A DNA stretch of 37,326 nucleotides from the NCBI GenBank assembly GCA_949287815.1, contig CASEHS010000013.1, positions 1-37,326 on the forward strand. Direction: 5' to 3'. The translations under genes were made by a program, and so were the position numbers. Below, one piece after another: positions 16,300 to 23,170 of this stretch. A model generated the notes under the pieces. That model was not told the DNA's origin. It was given only the letters and a program-made list of their open reading frames with translations, and ran no database searches. The stretch's first letter is position 1. Each line of letters begins with the position of its first letter. Origin of the DNA: an uncultured Bacillota bacterium. Its GTDB lineage: Bacteria; Bacillota; Clostridia; Christensenellales; Borkfalkiaceae.

Positions 16300-17736
16300 A
16301 TGTCTGATACTAGTATCTATGAAAACCCGTTGCTGAGTCGTTATGCGAGCCGTGAAATGGCTGAAAACTTTTCGGACGACAAGAAGTTTCGTCTTTGGAG
16401 AAGACTTTGGATCGCTTTGGCTGAATCGGAGAAGGAACTGGGATTAAATATTACCGACGCGCAGATCGCCGAAATGAAGAAGTATGCCGATCAAATCAAT
16501 TATGACGATGCTAGAAAGTTTGAAAACGAAGTTCGTCATGATGTAATGGCACACGTCAAAGCATTCGGAACACAGGCAAAATCTGCAATGCCTATCATTC
16601 ATTTGGGTGCTACTTCGTGTTATGTGACCGACAATGCAGAGATCATGATCATTGACGACGCTTTGGATATGGTGATCGATAAGCTTGTAAACGTAATGGA
16701 CAAGCTGAAAAAGTTTGCATTAAAGTATAAAGATCTGCCGACACTTGGGTTTACACACCTGCAACCCGCACAGCTCACAACAGTCGGTAAAAGGGCGACG
16801 CTTTGGCTTTCGGATCTGGAAATGGACTATGTTTCTTTGAAGAATCTGAAAGAAACCGTAAAACTTCGCGGAGTGAAAGGCACGACTGGTACGCAGGCAA
16901 GTTTTCTTGATTTGTTCAACGGAGACGGCAAGAAAGTAGAAGAATTACAGAAAAGAGTCGTGGAAAAACTCGGTTATTCAAAAGTGTACGGGGTTACAGG
17001 ACAGACTTATCCGAGAAAATTTGATTATAATGTCCTTTGTGTTCTTTCTCAGGTTGCGCAGAGCTGTTACCGTTTTTCTAACGATATTCGTTTACTGCAA
17101 CACATGAAAGAGGTAGAGGAACCGTTTGAAAAACATCAGATCGGTTCGTCCGCGATGGCATATAAACGCAATCCTATGCGCAGCGAGAGAATGGGGTCGA
17201 TTGCGAGATATGTACTCAGTTTGCCGATAAATGCGGCAGTAACGGCGTCTACGCAATGGTTTGAGCGTACTCTCGATGACAGTGCGAATAAGAGGATAGT
17301 AATTGCACAGGCATTCTTGTCGGTAGATGCAATCTTAAATCTTTACCTGAATATATCGGAAAATTTGGTCGTTTACGAAAAGGTTATCAAAAAGCACATT
17401 GATGCCGAACTTCCTTTTATGGCAACGGAAAATATCATGATGGAATGCGTAAAAGCGGGCGGCAACCGTCAGGAATTGCACGAACGTATTCGTGTGCTTT
17501 CCATGGAGGCTTCGCGCAACGTAAAGGCGGAAGGAAAGGAAAATAATCTGATTGACCTGATCCGTTCGGATGAGTTGTTTAAGGCGGTCCGTGACAGGCT
17601 CGACGGTATTCTGGACGCGAAAAACTTTATCGGAAGAAGCCCTGAGCAGGTCGAAAAATTTATCAGTGAAGAAATAGATCCTATACTTTCCGAAAATGCT
17701 GAAAAACTCGGCAAGAGCGGTGAAGTCAGAGTCTGA
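16300..17736 (+). CDS. purB: Adenylosuccinate lyase
   Basis: 478 residues from ATG 16300, with GGAG 6 nt upstream; a TTG at 16288 is in frame but overlaps the SD. Member of the fumarase/aspartase superfamily. It splits SAICAR and adenylosuccinate, releasing fumarate, in de novo purine synthesis and the AMP branch. The signature GSSAMAYKRNP lies at 282-292 and THLQPAQ at 152-158 holds the conserved His. Length and the N-terminal YENPLLSRYAS match the long ADSL form. Other pur genes are absent nearby. It is followed by a hairpin that carries the next gene's -35. Confidence 0.94.
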   Translation: MSDTSIYENPLLSRYASREMAENFSDDKKFRLWRRLWIALAESEKELGLNITDAQIAEMKKYADQINYDDARKFENEVRHDVMAHVKAFGTQAKSAMPIIHLGATSCYVTDNAEIMIIDDALDMVIDKLVNVMDKLKKFALKYKDLPTLGFTHLQPAQLTTVGKRATLWLSDLEMDYVSLKNLKETVKLRGVKGTTGTQASFLDLFNGDGKKVEELQKRVVEKLGYSKVYGVTGQTYPRKFDYNVLCVLSQVAQSCYRFSNDIRLLQHMKEVEEPFEKHQIGSSAMAYKRNPMRSERMGSIARYVLSLPINAAVTASTQWFERTLDDSANKRIVIAQAFLSVDAILNLYLNISENLVVYEKVIKKHIDAELPFMATENIMMECVKAGGNRQELHERIRVLSMEASRNVKAEGKENNLIDLIRSDELFKAVRDRLDGILDAKNFIGRSPEQVEKFISEEIDPILSENAEKLGKSGEVRV

Positions 17737-17779
17737 CATCTTTAAATAAGATACAGCGCTGAAAACGGCGGTATATTTT

Positions 17780-17815
17780 GCGTCAAACAATGTTCTAATT
17801 GTTTGACGCGGTCTT
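17780..17815 (+). terminator. purB terminator overlapping the sufC promoter
   Basis: Perfect 12-bp stem GCGTCAAACAAT (17780-17791) / ATTGTTTGACGC (17798-17809), 6-nt loop, then GGTCTTTTA. The TTGACG of the next promoter is inside the 3' arm. Confidence 0.7.
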
Positions 17816-17831
17816 TTATATAGGATATAAT
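17803..17831 (+). promoter_or_regulatory. Promoter of the sufC-sufB operon
   Basis: TTGACG (17803-17808), 17-nt spacer, TATAAT (17826-17831). It leaves a ~60-nt leader before the start at 17901. Confidence 0.75.
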
Positions 17832-17900
17832 CTTTCCGAAAAAGCAGATACTGATACTGTTATCCGCAAAAGAGTAAGTTGCGGCGCAAAGGAGAAACCA

Positions 17901-18623
17901 ATGCTTGAACTCAAAAATATATCATACAATGTCAAGGACGAAACGACGGGGCGCAGACAAGAAATATTAAAAAATGTGAACCTCGTTTTCAATGATAAAA
18001 ATATCAGCGTGATCACAGGGCCGAACGGCAGCGGTAAATCAACACTGATAAAAATAATTATGGGGCTGGAAAAACCTACATCAGGTCAGGTTCTCTTTAA
18101 CGGAGAGGATGTGACGGGGCTTGGCATAACAAAGCGTGCGCAGAAAGGTTTTACGATAGCGTTCCAGCAGCCTGTAAGGTTTAAGGGGATCACTGTCAAA
18201 AAACTTCTTGAATTTGCCTGCGGTAAGAAATTAGGTATCGACGAAATGTGTGCTTGTCTTTCTTCTGTCGGGCTTTGCGCAAGGAATTATATCGATCGCT
18301 CCGTTGACGGAACTCTTTCGGGCGGTGAATTGAAACGCATTGAACTTGCTGTTGCAATGGCAAAGGGCGGCGACGTCTTTCTTTTAGATGAGCCTGAGGC
18401 GGGCATCGATTTATGGAGTTTTGAAGATCTTGTAAGGATTTTTGATAAACTTAGGGATAAAACAGTTATTATAGTAAGCCATCAGCAGAGAATTTTAGAA
18501 ACAGCGGATAAGATCATTCTGCTTGAACACGATAAAATCAGTTCCGCCGATAAAAAAGACGATCTGTTTGCGCTGCTTACGAGAAGGCCGTCTACCTGTT
18601 GGCGTGAGGTAAAGGAGAATTGA
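17901..18623 (+). CDS. sufC: Fe-S cluster assembly ATPase SufC (SMS-type)
   Basis: 240 residues from ATG 17901, fixed by AAAGGAG 8 nt upstream. ABC-type ATPase: Walker A GPNGSGKST (40-48), Q-loop FQQP (88-91), signature LSGGE (139-143), Walker B VFLLDEP (159-165) and the switch His in VSHQQ. The sequence GFTIAFQQPVRFKGI is typical of SufC, which powers the SufBC(D) scaffold rather than a transporter. The next gene is a SufB/SufD-family protein and no other suf gene is present, the layout of the minimal two-gene SmsCB system of anaerobes and archaea. The scaffold gene starts 2 nt after its stop. Confidence 0.88.
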   Translation: MLELKNISYNVKDETTGRRQEILKNVNLVFNDKNISVITGPNGSGKSTLIKIIMGLEKPTSGQVLFNGEDVTGLGITKRAQKGFTIAFQQPVRFKGITVKKLLEFACGKKLGIDEMCACLSSVGLCARNYIDRSVDGTLSGGELKRIELAVAMAKGGDVFLLDEPEAGIDLWSFEDLVRIFDKLRDKTVIIVSHQQRILETADKIILLEHDKISSADKKDDLFALLTRRPSTCWREVKEN

Positions 18624-18625
18624 CA

Positions 18626-19543
18626 ATGGAAAGAACAGATTCCGAACTTCTTGAAAAAATTGCCGATTTGCACGATGTTCCCGAAGGGAGTTTTAATATC
18701 AGAAAAAACGGAAAACTTCTTGCGAGAAATTCCACGACTGATATCGAGATCGTTCCCAAAACGGATAAAGACGGCATAGATATTATTGTAAAACCCGGTG
18801 TGAAAAATAAATCCGTGCATATACCGGTTATTCTGACCGTAGGGGATTTCCATGACCTCGTATACAATGATTTTTATATCGGAGAAAACGCAGATGTAAC
18901 GATCATCGCTGGGTGTGGTATTCACAACGATGCTTGCGGAGATACCGAGCATGACGGCGTGCATACTTTCTATCTTGCAAAAAACTCAAAAGTAAAATAT
19001 ATAGAAAAGCATTATGCTTCTGGGGACGGTCAGGGTAAAAAAGAGTTTGACCCCGTAACGAAAATATTTCTGAAAGAAAACGCGTGTTTTATTATGGAGT
19101 CCACTCAGTTTGGCGGTGTTACGGATACAACGCGTAAAACATATGCAACACTTGGCAAGAATGCACAACTTCTTGTAAAAGAAAAGATACTTACAGACGG
19201 AAATGATCGTGCTGTGACCGATTTTAAGGTAAATCTGAAAGGCAAAGGAAGCCGTGCGGACATAGTCAGCCGTAGCGTTGCAAAAGGAAATTCCGTTCAG
19301 AAATTTGTTTCCGATCTGGTCGGCAAGAACGAATGTTTCGGCCACGTGGAATGCGACGGGATTTTGTTGGATAATGCAAGAATTGTATCGACTCCGAAAA
19401 TTGATGCAATAAGCCCCGAAGCGAGCCTTGTGCATGAGGCGGCGGTCGGAAAAATAGCGGGTGACCAGCTGATCAAACTTATGAGCCTTGGCTTGACTGA
19501 GCATGAGGCGGAAGACGCTATCATAAAAGGATTTCTTAATTGA
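18626..19543 (+). CDS. sufB: SufB/SufD-family Fe-S scaffold protein (SmsB-like)
   Basis: 305 residues, shorter than SufB (~470-495) and like the single SufB-type subunit of SMS systems. The C-terminal core is recognisable: ECDGILLD, then SLVHEAAVGKIAGDQLIKLMSLGLTEHEA, including the conserved His-Glu of the HEA motif. The Cys that follows the LLIGD block in Escherichia coli SufB (C405) has no counterpart here, while the Cys in ECDG does. Start from ATG 18626, with AAAGGAG 8 nt upstream. It is expected to assemble Fe-S clusters with SufC. No cysteine desulfurase or U-type scaffold is adjacent. A terminator follows. Confidence 0.85.
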   Translation: MERTDSELLEKIADLHDVPEGSFNIRKNGKLLARNSTTDIEIVPKTDKDGIDIIVKPGVKNKSVHIPVILTVGDFHDLVYNDFYIGENADVTIIAGCGIHNDACGDTEHDGVHTFYLAKNSKVKYIEKHYASGDGQGKKEFDPVTKIFLKENACFIMESTQFGGVTDTTRKTYATLGKNAQLLVKEKILTDGNDRAVTDFKVNLKGKGSRADIVSRSVAKGNSVQKFVSDLVGKNECFGHVECDGILLDNARIVSTPKIDAISPEASLVHEAAVGKIAGDQLIKLMSLGLTEHEAEDAIIKGFLN

Positions 19544-19595
19544 TGAGTTTTTCAGCAGAAACTCAAAAAATGGTTTTGAATAAAAAATTAATTTT

Positions 19596-19640
19596 AAGCA
19601 GAAATAAAATCGTTTGGTCTTGTTTCTGCTTTTTATTTTT
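19596..19640 (+). terminator. Terminator of sufC-sufB
   Basis: AAGCAGAAA (19596-19604) / TTTCTGCTT (19623-19631), 18-nt loop, then TTTATTTTT. Confidence 0.65.
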
Positions 19641-19654
19641 GAATTGTTTAAAAT

Positions 19655-19683
19655 GGGATTTTAAATATTTACATTAAAATCCC
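19655..19683. repeat. Inverted repeat upstream of the copper ATPase promoter
   Basis: GGGATTTTAA (19655-19664) / TTAAAATCCC (19674-19683) with a 9-nt spacer. There is no T-run. It could be a protein-binding site or an additional weak hairpin; its role is unknown. Confidence 0.35.
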
Positions 19684-19738
19684 TACAAAAGATGCTCGCT
19701 TTTAAGGCTATACGATCGTTAAGAATTCAGGTGCGTAC

Positions 19739-19767
19739 TTGACTTTTAAAATAATTTGAATTATAAT
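19739..19767 (+). promoter_or_regulatory. Promoter of the copper ATPase gene
   Basis: TTGACT (19739-19744), 17-nt spacer, TATAAT (19762-19767). The imperfect dyad ACAACT-AAAA-AGGTTG follows at about 19772-19787, where an operator would be expected. Confidence 0.65.
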
Positions 19768-19805
19768 AATTACAACTAAAAAGGTTGCAATTAAGAGAGC
19801 GTGGT

Positions 19806-22298
19806 ATGGAAGAAAAATTTAAAGTAACGGGGATGACGTGCGCGGCGTGTGCGGCAGGAATTCAAAAAACGCTGAGCCGTTTGGACGGAGTGAATAAAGT
19901 AGAAGTTAGTCTTATGGGGGAAAGTATGCTTGTTGACTATGACGAGCATATTGTGAAAAGAGATCAAATTGTAGATACCGTTTTAAAACTCGGATATGAC
20001 GTTTCGGATTGGGTTGCTGGGAATGACCAGTCGATGCAGAAGAAAACGGAAAATTCATTTGGAGAAGAAGCAAAAAAATTAAAAACAAGATTTATAGCAT
20101 CCGTTTGCTTTTTGATTCCGTTGATGTATTTTTCGATGTTTCATATGTTCGGCGCGCCGTTGCCGTTTTTTCTGAAAAGCGCATATAATTTTTCGTTGAT
20201 TCAATTATTGCTCACAACTCCTATTGTTTTTATAAATTTTTCTTTTTTCAAAAACGGGTTCAGAGCTGCCGTCAAGCGGGTCCCGAATATGGATACATTG
20301 GTCAGTTTAGGCGCTGCCGTTTCCTATCTTTACAGCGCGGTTGTTATGTTTATGATACAGTTTGCGCAAGATGAAATGGGTTTTGCTATGAAAAACCTGT
20401 TTTTTGAATCCGCGGCGATGGTGTTAACTCTTGTGACGCTCGGTAAATGGCTGGAAGCCAGATCGAAAAAAAAGACGGGCGAGGAAGTAGAAAAACTTTT
20501 AAAATTGTCTCCGGAAACGGTCGTGGTAGAAACAGAAGGGCATCGTAAAAGTGTACGACTTTCTGAGGTAAAACCCGGAGATATCGTAATCGTTAAAGGC
20601 GGAGAAAGCATACCCGTCGACGGAGTGGTTGTCCGAGGAACTTCTTTTATTGATAGATCAGCGATCAGCGGAGAGCCGATCCCAGTGGAAGTCAGTGAGG
20701 GTGATTATGTAACAAGTGCCTGTATCAATACGACGGACGTACTTTCTGTCAGAACGGAGAAAACAGGCGAAGATACAATGCTTTCCAAAATCATCAAAAT
20801 GGTGAAAAACGCTGGTACCACAAAAGCCCCGATCGAAAAGACGGTCGATAAAATCGCAGGAATATTTGTTCCGATCGTTCTGGGTATAGCGTTATTGACC
20901 TTTATTGTATGGGGAATTTTGAAAATAACAGGGGTGGCGGACGTCTCGGTTTCGCAGATTTTAAGCATGGCAACCAGTGTTTTGGTGATTTCTTGCCCGT
21001 GCGCGTTAGGGTTGGCTACTCCTGTTGCAGTAATGGCGGCAACAGGTCGCGGTGCTTCTTTCGGCGTTTTGTACAAGGATGCTGAGGCATTACAAAAAGC
21101 AGGTAAAACGGAAAAAATACTTCTTGATAAAACGGCGACGATCACGGAAGGAAAACCCAATGTAACGGATATGTTTTGCGCTGACCCTGTAAGGGAACAC
21201 GAGTTTTTATCTATACTGGCAGGTATAGAAGAAAATTCGAATCATCCTTTGGCGGAATGTATTGTCGGTAAAGTGAAAAACACGGGAATAAAATCGGCGG
21301 AAATCAAAGAGTTTGTCTATAAACCGGGGCTTGGGGCCAGTGCGAAGTTTGAAGGCAAAACATATTTGGTCGGGAATCTCAGATTGTTGCAGGAAAATGG
21401 TGTTAAAGAATCAGAGCTTTCTGAGCATGCAAAAGTTTTGTATTCGCAGGGAAAAACGGTCGTGTTTTTTGCTGAGAACGAGAATGTTCAACTGATTATA
21501 GGTATTTCCGATACTTTAAAGGAAGGAAGTATTGAAGCGATCCGCGGATTAAAGGACAGAAATATTTATCCTGTTATGCTTACCGGTGACGCAAAGAAAG
21601 CCGCTCAGGCGGTTGCGGAAGAAGTCGGGATCAGTGAGGTATATGCCGAAGTTTTGCCTCAGGATAAATTGAAAGCGGTTGAGGAAAGCAGAAAAACCGC
21701 ATTTACAGCGATGGTGGGTGACGGTATTAACGATTCACCCGCGCTCAAAGAAGCTGATGTCGGGATAGCGATCGGCAACGGTACGGATGTTGCGATCGAT
21801 TCGGCGGATATTGTCCTTGTCGGAGGGGATCTGCGATCTGTGAATGTCGCTATTGATCTGAGCAAAGCAGCCGTACGAAATATTAAAGAAAATTTATTTT
21901 GGGCGTTTTTCTACAATGTATTGTGTATACCGTTGGCGGCAGGGGTACTGTTTCCGTTAGGTATTATGCTGAATCCCATGTACGGGGCGTTGGCAATGAG
22001 TATAAGTTCCCTGTTTGTTGTGACGAATGCGTTGCGGCTGACAAGATTCAAAATATCGGATAAATCGAAAAAAACTTTAAAAAAACAAGGAGATATCATG
22101 AAAAAAATTATTATAATCGAAGGGATGAGTTGCGGACATTGCAGCGCAAGAGTTGAAAATGCGTTAAACAGCATTGAAGGCGTAAAGGCGCAGGTTGAAT
22201 TAAAGAAAAAGAGAGCGATAGTCGAAACTGAGGTTTCGGATGAAATTCTGATCAAAGCAGTTGAAGAAGCCGGATATAAGGTCAAAGAAGTAAAATAA
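19806..22298 (+). CDS. copA: Cu(+)-type P1B ATPase with N- and C-terminal metal-binding domains (CopA-CopZ fusion)
   Basis: 830 residues from ATG 19806. Domains in order: HMA metal-binding domain with GMTCAAC (Cys12, Cys15); transmembrane helices; actuator loop with SGEPIP; CPC ion motif (397-399); phosphorylation site at Asp441; SNHPLA; GDGINDSPAL; the last helices with YN near FFYN and MSISS; then a second HMA domain (765-830) with GMSCGHC (Cys776, Cys779). The transmembrane motifs fit Cu(+) export. Two oddities stand out. The normally invariant DKTGT reads DKTAT. The C-terminal domain begins at Met765 (22098), which has its own AAGGAG SD, so a separate CopZ-like protein could also be made. 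The SD of the main start is weak. Confidence 0.92.
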   Translation: MEEKFKVTGMTCAACAAGIQKTLSRLDGVNKVEVSLMGESMLVDYDEHIVKRDQIVDTVLKLGYDVSDWVAGNDQSMQKKTENSFGEEAKKLKTRFIASVCFLIPLMYFSMFHMFGAPLPFFLKSAYNFSLIQLLLTTPIVFINFSFFKNGFRAAVKRVPNMDTLVSLGAAVSYLYSAVVMFMIQFAQDEMGFAMKNLFFESAAMVLTLVTLGKWLEARSKKKTGEEVEKLLKLSPETVVVETEGHRKSVRLSEVKPGDIVIVKGGESIPVDGVVVRGTSFIDRSAISGEPIPVEVSEGDYVTSACINTTDVLSVRTEKTGEDTMLSKIIKMVKNAGTTKAPIEKTVDKIAGIFVPIVLGIALLTFIVWGILKITGVADVSVSQILSMATSVLVISCPCALGLATPVAVMAATGRGASFGVLYKDAEALQKAGKTEKILLDKTATITEGKPNVTDMFCADPVREHEFLSILAGIEENSNHPLAECIVGKVKNTGIKSAEIKEFVYKPGLGASAKFEGKTYLVGNLRLLQENGVKESELSEHAKVLYSQGKTVVFFAENENVQLIIGISDTLKEGSIEAIRGLKDRNIYPVMLTGDAKKAAQAVAEEVGISEVYAEVLPQDKLKAVEESRKTAFTAMVGDGINDSPALKEADVGIAIGNGTDVAIDSADIVLVGGDLRSVNVAIDLSKAAVRNIKENLFWAFFYNVLCIPLAAGVLFPLGIMLNPMYGALAMSISSLFVVTNALRLTRFKISDKSKKTLKKQGDIMKKIIIIEGMSCGHCSARVENALNSIEGVKAQVELKKKRAIVETEVSDEILIKAVEEAGYKVKEVK
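22098..22298 (+). CDS. Possible internally initiated CopZ-like copper chaperone (in frame within copA)
   Basis: The last 66 codons of copA form a complete HMA domain starting ATG AAA AAA ATT, and AAGGAG (22088-22093) lies 4 nt before that ATG. This looks like a copZ gene whose upstream stop codon was lost, leaving its translation signals. Free CopZ carries Cu(+) to CopA. Whether the shorter product is made is not shown by sequence alone. Confidence 0.4.
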   Translation: MKKIIIIEGMSCGHCSARVENALNSIEGVKAQVELKKKRAIVETEVSDEILIKAVEEAGYKVKEVK

Positions 22299-22325
22299 TA
22301 TCTATTCAAATAAAAATTTACAGCA

Positions 22326-22361
22326 AAAACAAAAAACCCGCAATAGCGGGTTTTTTGTTTT
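22326..22361. terminator. Bidirectional terminator between copA and the small Cys-rich gene
   Basis: AAAACAAAAAACCCGC (22326-22341), loop AATA, GCGGGTTTTTTGTTTT (22346-22361): a 16-bp stem with T-runs in both directions. It serves the convergent genes and touches the stop codon of the minus-strand gene. Confidence 0.88.
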
Positions 22362-22557
22362 AACAACAGCCTGAGGAATTACAACCGCAAGAGTTGAAAT
22401 TACTTCTCGAACAGCCGCAGAGTGCATTGAGAAAGGATTCAGCAATACAATTCCCGAATAAAACAAGCCCTATACATAAGGCAAGTTCATGTGCGCTTAG
22501 CTGACCTTTTTTCTTCAGAAGTATGAGCAATGCGATCCATAAAAGAGATTGATTCAT
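22360..22557 (-). CDS. Small hydrophobic Cys-rich protein, unknown
   Basis: 65 residues. I recognise no family. The N-terminal third is hydrophobic (WIALLILL), followed by KKKGQ and a second hydrophobic stretch with Cys28 and Cys37. The last 19 residues are a Cys/Ser/Asn/Gly tail with six cysteines (Cys47, 49, 57, 59, 64, 65), ending SSGCC. It looks real: it has a very strong SD (AAGGAGG on the minus strand), a terminator at its stop, and a perfect Spo0A box just upstream. The Cys-rich tail resembles small spore-coat-like or metal-binding peptides, but that is only a resemblance. Neighbours are a copper ATPase and an ArsR regulator. Confidence 0.68.
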   Translation of the reverse strand: MNQSLLWIALLILLKKKGQLSAHELALCIGLVLFGNCIAESFLNALCGCSRSNFNSCGCNSSGCC

Positions 22558-22568
22558 AATTCCTCCTT

Positions 22569-22577
22569 TTCGACAAA
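22569..22577 (-). promoter_or_regulatory. Perfect 0A box upstream of the Cys-rich gene
   Basis: TTTGTCGAA on the minus strand (22577-22569), identical to the Spo0A-box consensus, directly next to the SD of the 22360-22557 gene. A second partial copy TTTGTCGCT lies at 22607-22599, 30 bp away. Confidence 0.55.
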
Positions 22578-22625
22578 ATCAGATAAAAGTTATAAGTAAG
22601 CGACAAAGCTTTTCATCTGTTCGTA

Positions 22626-22655
22626 TTGACATATCAGCAATGAAAGTATTAAAAT
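22626..22655 (+). promoter_or_regulatory. Promoter of the ArsR-type regulator gene
   Basis: TTGACA (22626-22631), 18-nt spacer, TAAAAT (22650-22655), 33 nt before the start. Confidence 0.55.
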
Positions 22656-22687
22656 TAAAGTATAAATAAACGGGGTAGGGATCGATA

Positions 22688-23026
22688 ATGGAAGAGACGT
22701 TGTTGCTTGATAAGAGGACGCAGTCATTGGTGGAGGACTATGTGCCTCAAGGTGAAATTTTAGAGGGAATAGTATGCTTTTTTTCTGTGTTTTCGGATAG
22801 TACAAGGATAAAAATTTTATCCGCTCTGGCAATATCCGAAATGTGTGTAACAGATATTTCCAGGGTTTTGGATATCAATCAGACAACGGTGTCACATCAG
22901 CTACGGTTTCTTAAAAATATCGGGATCGTCAAATGTGAGCGTCACGGAAAAGTAATATTTTACAGTTTAAAAAACGATACTGTTAATGATGTATTGTTGA
23001 AAGGAGTAGAGTTTTTAGGGTATTGA
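22688..23026 (+). CDS. ArsR/SmtB-family winged-helix regulator
   Basis: 112 residues. The fold order is typical: SDSTRIKILSAL, the alpha-3 region EMCVTDISRVLDI, recognition helix NQTTVSHQLRFLKN, and wing CERHGKVIFYSL. In metal-sensing relatives the alpha-3 motif is often CVCD; here it is Cys-Val-Thr-Asp, so a classical two-Cys alpha-3 site is incomplete. There is another Cys in GIVCFFS and one in VKCERHG. Such repressors normally sense metals or redox state. Its position after the copper ATPase and the Cys-rich gene suggests a metal-related regulon, but its effector is unknown. It has its own promoter and terminator. Confidence 0.85.
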   Translation: MEETLLLDKRTQSLVEDYVPQGEILEGIVCFFSVFSDSTRIKILSALAISEMCVTDISRVLDINQTTVSHQLRFLKNIGIVKCERHGKVIFYSLKNDTVNDVLLKGVEFLGY

Positions 23027-23060
23027 AACGGTGAGGTCTTGTGCTTATTGCAGTTTAAAA

Positions 23061-23086
23061 AGGGCAACAACGGGTTGCTCTTTTTT
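23061..23086 (+). terminator. Terminator of the ArsR-type gene
   Basis: AGGGCAAC / GTTGCTCT stem with one G-U pair and a 5-nt loop, followed by TTTTTT. Confidence 0.75.
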
Positions 23087-23087
23087 A

Positions 23088-23116
23088 TTGCAAATTTTTT
23101 TAAGGTATTGTATAAT
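23088..23116 (+). promoter_or_regulatory. uvrC promoter
   Basis: TTGCAA (23088-23093), 17-nt spacer, TATAAT (23111-23116). A ~48-nt leader follows without an SD. A second TATAAT at 23165-23170 touches the ATG. Confidence 0.6.
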
Positions 23117-23170
23117 AAGTTTGGCGGGTTTTAAAAAGTAACCTGGTTAAATTAATTCCCGTATTATAAT

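Noticed and set aside
18986..19504. 172-codon minus-strand frame inside the SufB-like gene
   Set aside because: Overlaps a conserved gene; no start signal or domain.
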